This document shows, in pieces, positions 41,711-50,550 of a DNA stretch of 64,000 nt (position 1 is the stretch's first letter; each line of letters opens with the position of its first letter). Below the pieces are notes generated by a model. That model had not been told where the DNA came from. It saw only the letters and a list, made by a program, of their open reading frames with translations, and did no database searches. The DNA lies in assembly GCF_010671925.1 (NCBI RefSeq), contig NZ_JAAHIH010000006.1:850707-914706 (forward strand), written 5' to 3'. The stretch comes from Moorena sp. SIOASIH (GTDB taxonomy: Bacteria; Cyanobacteriota; Cyanobacteriia; Cyanobacteriales; Coleofasciculaceae). Position numbers and translations under genes: made by a program.

Positions 41711-42091
41711 ATGTCAAACATTGACAACCAATTCCAAAACCTCGACGACATCCCTGCCCTGAAGGAACTTTCCGATGAAACTGCCGCCGCCTGTAGTGGG
41801 GGAGTTACTCTAGTAGCCTTTAATAAGCGCGGTTTTGAGGGGTTTAAAAAGCAATTTATTCAGAATGGCAACAAGTTAGACATAGGTTTTGTAGGCGGAT
41901 CGATTAACAATAAGATCTCATCTTTCAGGGTCTCTGGTGGTAATTCGTCATTGTATAAAGTGACTCTATTTGATGGGCGAAACTTTCAAGGGCAAAGGGA
42001 GAGCTTCTATGTTCGGCGAGGGAAGGCAAAGCGTTTTGTAGGCGACTTCATAAACGATAGGACCTCATCTATTAGGGTGCGCCCTGTTTGA
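41711..42091 (+). CDS. Double-glycine leader protein with beta/gamma-crystallin-like domain
   Basis: This 126-residue protein has a 31-residue leader, MSNIDNQFQNLDDIPALKELS then DETAAACSGG, with the GG cleavage site of C39-peptidase substrates. The 95-residue cargo has two Greek-key-like halves (FNKRGFEGFKKQF...NKISSFRVSGG and VTLFDGRNFQGQRESF...DRTSSIRVRP), the pattern of beta/gamma-crystallin domains; the (D/N)xxSS calcium-type motif is seen as NKISS and DRTSS. A C39-type exporter and an HlyD adaptor follow, so this is presumably their substrate. Its role after secretion is unknown. RBS: CAAGGAGAAAAGC. Confidence 0.8.
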   Translation: MSNIDNQFQNLDDIPALKELSDETAAACSGGVTLVAFNKRGFEGFKKQFIQNGNKLDIGFVGGSINNKISSFRVSGGNSSLYKVTLFDGRNFQGQRESFYVRRGKAKRFVGDFINDRTSSIRVRPV

Positions 42092-42203
42092 TGGGGTGAC
42101 GAAACTAGGGGCCAGTATGTAGAGGTATTCGGATGAACAGCTAGAACTTCAAAAAAACGCTCTCGCGTTTATCCGAGCTCCTCTAAATTCTCTTTCCCAG
42201 TCC

Positions 42204-42230
42204 GTAGGGGCGAGCAAGTCTTGCCCCTAC
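42204..42230. promoter_or_regulatory. Hairpin between cargo and exporter genes
   Basis: GTAGGGGCGAGCAAG...CTTGCCCCTAC, 26 bp upstream of the exporter start. It could reduce read-through from the abundant cargo gene to the exporter gene, or just be a copy of a common GTAGGGGCG cyanobacterial repeat. Confidence 0.5.
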
Positions 42231-42255
42231 TACTTTGAGAACTCAGGATTCACCG

Positions 42256-44481
42256 ATGAAATACCACAGCGTACTCCAACACTCTGAAGAAGACTGCGGT
42301 GCTGCCTGCCTAGCCACTGTGACCAAACACTACGGACGTACCTTTGCCCTTAACCGCGTGCGAGAAGCAGTCGGCACTGGGTCGCGAGGAACCACTCTGC
42401 TCGGTTTGAGGCGGGGAGCAGAAGCCCTCGGATTCAATGCTCGCACAGTCAAAGCCTCCCCAGAACTACTCGACCAATTAAACAAAGTGCCTCTGCCTGC
42501 CATCATTCACTGGAAAGGCTACCACTGGGTTGTTCTCTACGGGCAAAAACGGAAAAAATATGCGATCGCCGACCCCGCCTTCGGCATCCGCTACCTCACC
42601 CGTCGGGAGTTAATTGAAGGTTGGGGTAATGGTGTCATGCTTCTGCTGATGCCAGATCAGAGTCGCTTTTACGAGCAATCGAACGATAAAGTCGGCGGAA
42701 TAGGGCGCTATCTGTCCCGGGTCTGGCCCTATCGAGGCATTCTCGCTCAGGCAATTGCCATCAACATCGCCATTGGACTGCTTTCCCTTGCCTCCCCCTT
42801 GATGACCCAGCTGCTCACCGATGACGTACTCGTGCGGGGGGATACCCAACTGCTCACCACCGTGGCTATTGGGGTGATTGCCATGAACCTGTTTAGCAGT
42901 GCCGTCGGTTTGGTGCAGTCTCACCTAATCGGTCACTTTGGTCAGCGACTGCAATTAGGTCTGATCCTTGAATACGGTCGCAAACTCCTGCGCTTGCCCC
43001 TATCATATTTTGAAGGACATCGTAGCGGGGAAGTTGTCAGCCGCATTGCCGATGTCAATGCCGTCAATGACCTAGTTTCCGAAATTGTCCTCGGTTTACC
43101 CAGCCAATTTTTTATTGCCTTGGTTTCCTTGGGCTTGATGCTCTTCTACAGTTGGGAATTAACTTTCGCTTCCCTAGCAGCCTTTCTAATCGTCACTGCC
43201 ATCAACCTGCTTTTTCTCCCCGCTTTGCGCCAAAAAACCCGCAATCTTATTATCTTAGGTACGGAAAACCAAGGCTTTCTGGTCGAAACCTTTCGCGGTG
43301 TCCAGGTACTCAAAACCACCCAAGCCACACCTCAAGCTTGGCAAGAGTATCAGACCAATTATGGTCGCCTTGCTAACCTGGAATGGTCTGCGATGAAGCT
43401 AGGGCTTTACACCGGCACTATCACTGACATTCTTACCACTTTTACCAATATTGCCTTACTCTGGTTAGGCAGCTACCTGGTGATTAATCAGACCTTAACC
43501 ATCGGTCAGCTGATGGCCTATCACGGCATGAGTGGCAACTTCCTCGGCTTCCTGGTTTCTCTGGTCGGGTTAGTTGATGAGTTTATTACTGCCCAGATTG
43601 TCATTCAACGGCTCACAGAAGTCATCGACGCCACCCCAGAAGACGAAAACGACTTCAAAAAGCCCTGGGCCCAAATTCCCGGCAATGCAGATATTAGCTG
43701 CACTAACCTCAACTTCCACCATGCCGGTAGAGTTGACCTGCTGCAAGATTTTTCCTTCACGATTCCAGGGGGTAAAGCCATTGCCTTGATTGGTAAATCT
43801 GGCTGTGGCAAAAGTACCCTCGCTAAGCTAATTGCTGGTTTATATTCCCTCGGATCTGGTAATATCCGCTATGGTCTCTACAACCAGCAAGACCTCTCAA
43901 TAGAATGCCTGCGGCAGCAGGTAGTGCTGGTGCCCCAAGAAGCCAACTTCTGGAGTCGCTCGATCATTGACAACTTCCGCTTTAGCCATCCGGACGTCAG
44001 CTTTGAGAGCATTGTCGAAGCTTGCCAGATAGTCGGTGCCGATGAGTTTATTAGCGAACTTCCTCACAAATATCAAACGGTCTTAGGGGAATTTGGTGCG
44101 AACCTCTCTGGTGGTCAAAAGCAAAGATTAGCGATCGCCAGAGCGATAGTCACCGACCCGCCAATACTGATTTTAGATGAATCCACTGGCGCTCTCGATC
44201 CGGTGAGCGAAGCCCAAGCGCTAGATAAATTGCTCTCCCACCGACAGGGCAAAACCACAATTATGATTAGCCATCGCCCCAAAGTGATTGAGCGTGCCGA
44301 TTGGATTGTCATGCTCGAAAAAGGGAAATTGAAAATCTCTGGCACCCCAAAGACTCTGCGTTATCAAGCTGGGGACCACTTAGACTTTCTAGACGACGTT
44401 CACCCATCAACGAACGGTTTGCTAGTTAAATCGGATAGTTTTCATGCTAACGGCAGTTCTCCCAACAGTGCCCTGGGTTAA
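42256..44481 (+). CDS. Peptidase C39-containing ABC exporter (PCAT)
   Basis: From ATG 42256 it has 741 residues. The N-terminal C39 peptidase has QHSEEDCGAACLATVTKHYG (catalytic Cys), HWKGYHWVVLYG (His) and IADPAFG (Asp). Six transmembrane helices follow (about 160-440). The ABC domain has Walker A LIGKSGCGKSTLAKL, the signature LSGGQKQRLAIARAI and Walker B ILILDESTGALD. It cleaves double-glycine leaders and exports the cargo with an HlyD-type adaptor. The natural substrate is presumably the crystallin-like protein upstream. Start 42256 is chosen over the TTG at 42235 because the C39 domain begins at once. Confidence 0.95.
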   Translation: MKYHSVLQHSEEDCGAACLATVTKHYGRTFALNRVREAVGTGSRGTTLLGLRRGAEALGFNARTVKASPELLDQLNKVPLPAIIHWKGYHWVVLYGQKRKKYAIADPAFGIRYLTRRELIEGWGNGVMLLLMPDQSRFYEQSNDKVGGIGRYLSRVWPYRGILAQAIAINIAIGLLSLASPLMTQLLTDDVLVRGDTQLLTTVAIGVIAMNLFSSAVGLVQSHLIGHFGQRLQLGLILEYGRKLLRLPLSYFEGHRSGEVVSRIADVNAVNDLVSEIVLGLPSQFFIALVSLGLMLFYSWELTFASLAAFLIVTAINLLFLPALRQKTRNLIILGTENQGFLVETFRGVQVLKTTQATPQAWQEYQTNYGRLANLEWSAMKLGLYTGTITDILTTFTNIALLWLGSYLVINQTLTIGQLMAYHGMSGNFLGFLVSLVGLVDEFITAQIVIQRLTEVIDATPEDENDFKKPWAQIPGNADISCTNLNFHHAGRVDLLQDFSFTIPGGKAIALIGKSGCGKSTLAKLIAGLYSLGSGNIRYGLYNQQDLSIECLRQQVVLVPQEANFWSRSIIDNFRFSHPDVSFESIVEACQIVGADEFISELPHKYQTVLGEFGANLSGGQKQRLAIARAIVTDPPILILDESTGALDPVSEAQALDKLLSHRQGKTTIMISHRPKVIERADWIVMLEKGKLKISGTPKTLRYQAGDHLDFLDDVHPSTNGLLVKSDSFHANGSSPNSALG

Positions 44482-44673
44482 GTTAAACCCTAACCCTAAA
44501 ATAGGCCTCTGGAGCAGGGGAGAAAGATTTTCATCATGCATGTTGTGGGTGAAGCGAAGCTATCCCGTAGGGAATGGCCGCCCATGGGGTTTTATATCAT
44601 TATTAATCCTATATTAAAAGTTTCTGACATCTATTGCAAGTATAAAAAACCGAAAACTAGAAATACAAAGATC

Positions 44674-46056
44674 ATGGTTAGCAACTCCGACACAGAATTC
44701 CTGCCCCCAGTTCAAGAAAACGAATTTCTGCCGCCGATTAGTCGTTGGACTACCTTTGGCGGACTGTTTATCGTCACTGCTGTGGGTCTAGCCATCCTGC
44801 TTGCCTCTGTGATCAAATATAAGGAAACCGTCAAAGCACAGGCTGTCCTCCGTCCTGCTGGTGAATTACGGATTGTTCAGGCTGCCACCGAGGGAAGGAT
44901 TAGAAGCATCTCTGTCAAAGAAAATCAACTTGTTAAACAAGGAGATATAATTGCCACTATCGATGACTCCCGCCTCCAAACCAAAAAAAGTCAACTGATT
45001 AGCCATATTAGGCAGGGGCAGCTACAACTTATTCAAATCAAGGCCCAGATTAGGGCTCTTAATCGCCAGATCAGTGCAGAAACAGACCGCACCAACCTTG
45101 CTGTTGCCTCAGCTGAAGCTGAACTGAGCCGCCGTCGCCGGGACTATCGAAATCAGCAGATTACCGCCAACACTGGAGTTGAAGAAGCCGAGGCAAACTT
45201 AAGGTCAGCTGAAGCTGCTTTGAGTGCAGCTAGGGCGAAGCGAGATCGATATCAGCCGATAGCAAACACCGGAGCCATTTCTAAGGAGCGATTGAGGGAA
45301 GCACAACTAGCATTTGAGCAGCAACAACAACAGGTTCAGGCAGCCCAAGCTAGGTTACAAAATGCCAAAGCTGCCCTTAATCCCAGTGATGCACAAGTGG
45401 CGATCGCTCAACAGCAGATTGCCCAAGAAAAAGCTACGGGTCAAGCCACTCTCGCTACCTTAGACAAAGAACACGAAGCCCTAATCCAGCAGCGAACTGA
45501 AATTAACAAACAGCTTGAGGGCAACACCCATGAACTTCAACAAGTGAAAATCGACCTGGGTCAAACCGCCATTAGAGCCACAGCCGACGGTATCATCTCC
45601 AAACTCAACCTGCGAAACTCTGGTCAAACTGTGCGCTCAGCAGAGGAAATCGCTCAAATTGTCCCCACTGATGCCTCCTTGCTGGTCAAGGCTGGGGTGG
45701 CACCTGCCGACATTGGCAAGCTGGAAGAAGGCCAAAACGTACAAATGCGGGTTTCTGCCTGTCCTTATCCAGACTACGGCACTCTTAAAGGCGTGGTCAG
45801 CCAAATTTCCAAGGATAGCATTAAACCTCAAGGGAATGGTGCTACTACAGGTGCCCCCACTGCTTCCAGCCAGAAAGGGGTTGCAGCTACTGCCTTCTAC
45901 GAGGTAACGATAGAGCCAGAAAGCCTTTCTTTAGGTCAGGGCAAAAAGCAGTGTACCATTCAATTGGGGATGGAGGGCAGAGCTGATATTATTTCAAAAG
46001 AAGAAACTCTACTCCAATTCCTTCTTAGGAAGGCAAGGCTGAGCGTAGACTTGTGA
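44674..46056 (+). CDS. HlyD-family membrane fusion protein
   Basis: From ATG 44674 it has 460 residues. One membrane anchor (about 28-48) follows ISRWTTFG. Then come a lipoyl half (VLRPAGELRIVQAATEGRIRS in part), a long coiled coil (residues 100-290, rich in Glu, Gln and Ala), the second lipoyl half (IRATADGIISKLNLRNSGQTV) and a beta-barrel. It bridges the C39 exporter to an outer-membrane channel. An in-frame ATG at 44536 adds 46 residues read from what looks like repeat-rich DNA (GTGAAGCGAAGC...), so 44674 is favoured. Confidence 0.9.
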   Translation: MVSNSDTEFLPPVQENEFLPPISRWTTFGGLFIVTAVGLAILLASVIKYKETVKAQAVLRPAGELRIVQAATEGRIRSISVKENQLVKQGDIIATIDDSRLQTKKSQLISHIRQGQLQLIQIKAQIRALNRQISAETDRTNLAVASAEAELSRRRRDYRNQQITANTGVEEAEANLRSAEAALSAARAKRDRYQPIANTGAISKERLREAQLAFEQQQQQVQAAQARLQNAKAALNPSDAQVAIAQQQIAQEKATGQATLATLDKEHEALIQQRTEINKQLEGNTHELQQVKIDLGQTAIRATADGIISKLNLRNSGQTVRSAEEIAQIVPTDASLLVKAGVAPADIGKLEEGQNVQMRVSACPYPDYGTLKGVVSQISKDSIKPQGNGATTGAPTASSQKGVAATAFYEVTIEPESLSLGQGKKQCTIQLGMEGRADIISKEETLLQFLLRKARLSVDL

Positions 46057-46414
46057 GGTTATTAGACCTCTTGCCAAAAAATTGGCTTACACTTTCAGCC
46101 ACTTCATTATCATGTTTCCGTTTCCAGAGCTTATTGGAAGATAGGTAGACTTCTGTTAAGGCGAATCCTATAGATAAAAAGGCGAAAACATAAAGGATTT
46201 TTTTGATAATTTCAATTATAAGCTAAATGATATATATTTACCTGTGTTTAAGGGAGTGCCAATTTGGAGCAATTTGTAATTTGGATGAGGCTCTTGGAAT
46301 AGTTATCAGTAACAGTTATTGAACACAATATAAATCAAATATTTTTTATATAAAACTGTAAAATTTTGTGAAGACATTCGTCCTTTATCTTTAACAAAAA
46401 TCGCGGAATTACCC
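46057..46414. other. Intergenic, AT-rich
   Basis: Apart from a lone TTAGACCTCTTGCC sequence at about 46063, like the ends of the IS5 remnant at 6204, I see no feature. No gene is supported. Confidence 0.5.
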
Positions 46415-46439
46415 ACCCTCTTCCAGGGTGTTGAAGTTA

Positions 46440-46540
46440 CCGTAAGGTACTGGTCGCCTTTATGGTTAGTCGGCTATGCATAAAAAGGTTAAAACTTTTT
46501 GATTAAGGCTACCCTATCCTAAGGTTTCGTCTCTCGGATG
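46440..46540 (+). other. Conserved fold-back leader upstream of tnpB, copy 2
   Basis: GGTCGCCTTTATGGTTAGTC ... GATTAAGGCTACCCTATCC then TAAGGTTTCGTCTCTCGGATG. It matches 14790-14882 over about 90 bp with compensatory-looking changes in the stem. Confidence 0.5.
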
Positions 46541-47156
46541 GATAGCGAGCCAAGTATTTGACTCATGCCTTGACATCTTACAGTGAAATGCATATAATAT
46601 TAAGCAAGGTCGATAACGAGGTTGAGTGCAGTGAAACATAAATCCGTCAAAGTCAGAATCTATCCTAATCAAGAGCAAGTTCAAATCCTTGCCCAACATT
46701 TTGGGTGCGCTCGTTGGTGGTGGAACTACGCACTGAATCAGTGTATAGAAACTTACAAGGAAACGGGCAAAGGTCTGAAACAATCTGCACTCAATTCCAT
46801 GCTCCCAAAACTTAAAAAACAAGAAGAGACCAAATGGTTAAAAGATTGTTACTCTCAGGTCTTACAATCTGTTAGTCTAAATCTGAGCCGTGCGTATCAA
46901 AATTTCTTTGAGAGTAGAGCTAAATATCCTAGATTTAAGTCATACCATCACCGCCAATCAATTCAGTATCCCCAAAATGTCAAACAAGTAAGGGATTGTC
47001 TTAAATTTCCTGGGAAACTGGGAGTTGTAAAAGCGGTAATTCATCGCCCACTGGATGGAGAAATCAAAACTGTAACAGTCAGCAAAACTCCTTCTGGGAA
47101 GTATTATGCTTCTGTTCTGATGGAGTATGAAAGTGGTAGCTTAAAGTCGTCCACTG

Positions 47157-47202
47157 AGGTGCGACCCGTGGCGAATTTAATTCGCCAACGGAAAGCGCAC
47201 CT
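47157..47202. repeat. AGGTGCG palindrome inserted in frame in tnpB
   Basis: AGGTGCGACCCGTGGCGAA...GGAAAGCGCACCT is translated as VRPVANLIRQRKAHL between the end of the N-terminal domain and VVGIDLG. Other TnpB proteins lack these residues. Confidence 0.8.
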
Positions 47203-47588
47203 AGGGAAGGTGGTCGGTATTGATTTAGGTATCAAAGATTTTGCGATTACTTATGACGGTGAAAAAATCTCTAAGTTCAGTAATCCTAAACACTTAGCTA
47301 AGTACGAAAAGAAGTTAGCCAAAAAACAGCGTATTGCTGCCCGAAAGAAAAAAGGAAGTAGTGGGTGCAAAAAGGCCAGAAAGATTGTAGCTAAGGTATA
47401 CGAGCGAATTGGAAATGTCCGCCAAGACTACCTACATAAGCTGTCTAGAAAAATAGTAGATCAGAATCAAGTAGTGGTAGTCTAAAACCTAAATGTCAAG
47501 GGCATGGTTCGTAACCATAAATTAGCTAAAGCAATTTATGATATGGGTTGGGGAACCTTTGTCAATTTTATTTCTTACAAGTGCGAAA

Positions 47589-47640
47589 GCGATGCAGCGC
47601 GGTCTTGGGGGTTTCCCCCATGAGCGACTGCATCAAGACA
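47589..47640. repeat. GCGATGCAG/TGCATCAAGACA element inserted in tnpB
   Basis: GCGATGCAGCGCGGTCTTGG ... GAGCGACTGCATCAAGACA interrupts the tnpB frame. It proves that this repeat family is, or was, able to insert into genes. Confidence 0.85.
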
Positions 47641-48008
47641 GAGAAGGAAAAGTGTTAGTTGAAATAGACCGATGGTTCCCTAGTTCCAAAACCTGCTCTA
47701 ATTGTCATTATCGAATCAAAGAGTTGCCACTGGATGTTAGGACTTGGACTTGTCCAAGTTGTGGAACTCACCACGACAGAGATGGTAATGCGGCAAAGAA
47801 TATTAGAGCAGAAGGGATCACAATGCTATCCTCCTCTGGGACGGGGGAGGTCAACGCCAATGGAGAAGAAGTAAGACCAAGACGTGGACGCCCGTCCAAG
47901 TTAAGGCATTCTTCCGTGAAGTTGGAAGCCACGACCTCAACAACGTAGGTCGTGGTAGTTCACTCTTTACTAATGTAATTACTAGTTAACATAAACTCTT
48001 TAAGAAGA

Positions 48009-48581
48009 TTGTATAGAAAAACACTATTTACCCTAACCACCATAGTCCTAGTCACCAGTATCCTGGGCGCTTGCACCAAGGAACCTTCCCCCCCTGAAAC
48101 TAAGTCTAATCTCAGGCTGACTCCAGAAGGTTTGGGTACACTCAACAAAACCAGCAACTTTGATGCTGATACCATCAAGAGTGCTTTGCCCAGTTATACC
48201 GTTAAAAAAGAAACCACCTCTGCTGAAGGCGAAACTTACGATATTTTCAAAGCCTACTGGCAAGATAGCCCGGTAGTGGAAATCGATGCCGACATCTCCC
48301 AGCAGAAAATCGGCAGGATTGAAGTGCTAAGCGATCGCATCCCTGGCCCAAAGGATGTGAAGGTAGGAATAGCCTACTCAGCCACTCCTGGAAACGAGAA
48401 ACTAGACTGCTTCCCAGGTGAGGAAGGGTCCACGGGGAAAGTGATTTGTAGGTTTGAGGAAAATGCCTCGATCTTATACATCTACCAACCCCTTAACTGG
48501 GAAGGGCCTTATCATAAGTTACCTCCCCAAGAGGTTCTGACCAAGGCTAAGCTAGATAGTCTACTTTGGGTATCACGCTAG
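48009..48581 (+). CDS. DUF1131 (YfeY-like) lipoprotein
   Basis: This 190-residue protein has a signal peptide with lipobox TSILGAC, so it is a lipoprotein. The mature part matches the DUF1131 family (the sigma-E-regulated lipoprotein YfeY in enteric bacteria): RLTPEGLGTLN, LPSYTVKKE, FKAYWQDSPVVEIDAD, the Cys pair in CFPGEEGSTGKVIC, and PPQEVLTKAKLDSLLW. It starts with TTG; there is no in-frame ATG nearby, and the same TTG is conserved in the broken copy at 37220. The function of the family is unknown. Confidence 0.82.
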   Translation: MYRKTLFTLTTIVLVTSILGACTKEPSPPETKSNLRLTPEGLGTLNKTSNFDADTIKSALPSYTVKKETTSAEGETYDIFKAYWQDSPVVEIDADISQQKIGRIEVLSDRIPGPKDVKVGIAYSATPGNEKLDCFPGEEGSTGKVICRFEENASILYIYQPLNWEGPYHKLPPQEVLTKAKLDSLLWVSR

Positions 48582-48621
48582 TGCGCAAATAGCAAAAATT
48601 AATTACTAATTAGTGCTCTAA

Positions 48622-50550
48622 TTACCGCTTTTTCAGGGCTGGGGAATTGCTCAATGGTGTCTTTGCTGAAGATTCCAACAGCAAACCATACTCAATACCT
48701 TCCACCACAGCTTCATAGGACGCTTCGAGAATATTACTAGAAACCCCCACAGTTGTCCAGCGTTCTTCTCCATTGCTCGATTCCACTAGCACCCTTGTCT
48801 TAGCCGATGTGCCAGCAGCACCATCCAGAATCCGCACTTTGTAGTCAGTTAGATGGAAAGCCGCAATCTCTGGGTAAAAATTCACTAAGGCTTTGCGCAA
48901 GGCTGCATCAAGGGCTGACACCGGTCCATTGCCTTCTGCTACTTCCAGAATATCCTGGTTGTTAACAGATACTTTAATGGTTGCCACAGAATTACTGTAG
49001 GGTCTACTGACCCCTTGTAGCATATCGCAATGTATCTGACAGCCTTTGAGTTCAAAGGGATGTTCTCGATATCCCAAAGCATCCCGCATCAACAAATCAA
49101 AACTGGCTTCCGCTGCTTCAAATTGATACCCTTCATTTTCCAGATCTTTGAGGCGTTCCAGGATTTCGCGACAGGCGGGGTCTTTTTTATCCAGGTCATG
49201 ACCGAAACTACGGGCTTTTGCTAATACATTGCTCAATCCCGACTGGTCAGAAATTACGATCCGACGTTGGTTACCAATCTGTTCTGGCTGAATATGTTCA
49301 TAGGTCAGAGGATTCTTTGCCACCGCTGAAACATGGATGCCACCTTTGTGAGCAAAGGCTGAACGACCCACAAAGGCAGCATGGTCATTGGGAGCAAGAT
49401 TAACAATCTCGCTAATTAAACGACTAGCTTGGGTCAGTCTGGCCAGCTGATTATCTTCAATACAGCGTAACCCTTGCTTCAACTGTAAGTTAGGAATCAC
49501 AGAACAAAGATTGGCATTACCACAGCGTTCACCATAACCATTAATCGTTCCCTGAACCATACAGGCTCCCTCAGATACCGCAGCTAAGGCATTAGCAACC
49601 GCTGTATCGGAATCATTATGGGTATGGATTCCTAACATCGGTTGTTCGCGTAGCGTGGCCTTTAGGCCAAGGTTAGCAGGTTGAAGGTTAGCAGGTTGAA
49701 GGTTAGTTTCGGTTGCAGGTTGGAGGTTAGCAGGTTGAAGGTTAGTTTCGGTTGCAGGTTGAAGGTTAGTGTCGGTTCCAGGTTGAAGGTTAGTGTCGGT
49801 TCCAGGTTGAAGGTTAGCAGGTTGAAGGTTAGCAGGTTCAAGGTTAGAACCTTCAACATTCAACCTACCAACCTTCAACTCTTTAGCTACATTCAACCTT
49901 CCAACTTTCAACTCATTTTCAACATTCAACCTTCCAACTTTCAACTCTTTAGCTACATCTCTAACAATGTGACCAATTTCCTGGGGTAGGGTACCACCGT
50001 TGGTGTCACACAGTACTAGCCATTCTGCACCCGCATCTCTAGCAGCTATCAGGGTTTTGAGGGCATACTCTCGATTGGCTTTATAGCCATCAAACCAATG
50101 TTCTGCATCGTAAATCACCCGACGCCCTTGACTACGGAGGTATTCTATAGTATCCCGAATCATGGCTAGGTTTTCGTCTAGGCTAGTTTTCAGCCCTTCG
50201 GTGACATGAAGATCCCAGGATTTACCAAAAATAGTCACCCAGCGCGTTCCTGCAGCTAAAATAGCTTGCAGCATCCGGTCTTCTGCAGCGATCATGTTTG
50301 GCCGTCGAGTTGAGCAAAAGGCTACTACTTCTGCTTGTTTGAGAGGTTCTTCTTTGAGCTTCCAGAAAAATTGCACATCTTTCGGATTTGCCCCTGGCCA
50401 TCCTCCTTCAATGAAGGGAATACCCAACTCATCCAGTTGTCGAGCAATGCGTAACTTATCTTCTAGAGACAATGAGATTCCTTCACGCTGGGCACCATCC
50501 CGCAGCGTTGTATCGTAAATCCAGATGGGGTGAGAAGCTGTTGAAGTCAT
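48622..50550 (-). CDS. cimA: Citramalate synthase with a repeat-derived internal insertion
   Basis: The enzyme condenses pyruvate and acetyl-CoA to (R)-citramalate, on the threonine-independent route to isoleucine. Visible are YDTTLRDGAQREGISLS (metal and substrate site), AEHWFDGYKAN, LCDTNGG, the HTHNDSD metal motif, NGYGERCGNANL and a C-terminal LeuA-type regulatory domain. The protein is 642 residues; the family is about 530-545. The excess lies at residues about 200-305, between the helix ending VRDVAKELK and LGIHTHNDSD: three copies of a 12-residue ELKVGRLNVxxx unit, then tandem NLQPA/TNLQPGTD units. The frame is open throughout and both flanks are well conserved. Confidence 0.92.
   Translation of the reverse strand: MTSTASHPIWIYDTTLRDGAQREGISLSLEDKLRIARQLDELGIPFIEGGWPGANPKDVQFFWKLKEEPLKQAEVVAFCSTRRPNMIAAEDRMLQAILAAGTRWVTIFGKSWDLHVTEGLKTSLDENLAMIRDTIEYLRSQGRRVIYDAEHWFDGYKANREYALKTLIAARDAGAEWLVLCDTNGGTLPQEIGHIVRDVAKELKVGRLNVENELKVGRLNVAKELKVGRLNVEGSNLEPANLQPANLQPGTDTNLQPGTDTNLQPATETNLQPANLQPATETNLQPANLQPANLGLKATLREQPMLGIHTHNDSDTAVANALAAVSEGACMVQGTINGYGERCGNANLCSVIPNLQLKQGLRCIEDNQLARLTQASRLISEIVNLAPNDHAAFVGRSAFAHKGGIHVSAVAKNPLTYEHIQPEQIGNQRRIVISDQSGLSNVLAKARSFGHDLDKKDPACREILERLKDLENEGYQFEAAEASFDLLMRDALGYREHPFELKGCQIHCDMLQGVSRPYSNSVATIKVSVNNQDILEVAEGNGPVSALDAALRKALVNFYPEIAAFHLTDYKVRILDGAAGTSAKTRVLVESSNGEERWTTVGVSSNILEASYEAVVEGIEYGLLLESSAKTPLSNSPALKKR
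49640..49955. repeat. In-frame tandem repeat block inside cimA
   Basis: It consists of a TTCGCGTAGCGTGGCC palindrome (49645-49670), about a dozen 15-24 bp units of GGTTGAAGGTTAGCA type, and three 36-bp units of ATTCAACCTTCCAACTTTCA type. All are in frame with the enzyme. Confidence 0.9.

Larger units (their letters stand above)
46622..47948 (+). pseudogene. tnpB: tnpB pseudogene: catalytic Glu codon is TAA, and two repeat insertions
   Basis: The 5' part (start TTG 46622 or GTG 46631) encodes a classical TnpB with YPNQEQVQILAQHFGCARWWWN and RuvC-I GKVVGIDLGIKDFAI. At the RuvC-II strand VVVV-x-NLNVKGMVRNHKLAKAI, the position of the catalytic Glu is TAA (47483-47485). A 46-bp AGGTGCG palindrome (47157-47202) lies in frame just before RuvC-I. 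A second repeat (47589-47640) splits YKCE from GKVLVEIDRW and shifts the frame; after it the zinc ribbon (CSNC, CPSCG) and RuvC-III HDRDGNAAKNI are preserved. It cannot make an active nuclease. Confidence 0.85.
46415..47965 (+). mobile_element. IS1341-like element with a dead tnpB
   Basis: It starts with a CACCCTCTTCCAGGGTG hairpin and the fold-back leader (46440-46540), continues with the broken tnpB, and ends with a CCACGACCT...AGGTCGTGG hairpin and AGTTCAC. The promoter-proximal DNA of the DUF1131 lipoprotein begins directly after the right end. Confidence 0.65.
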
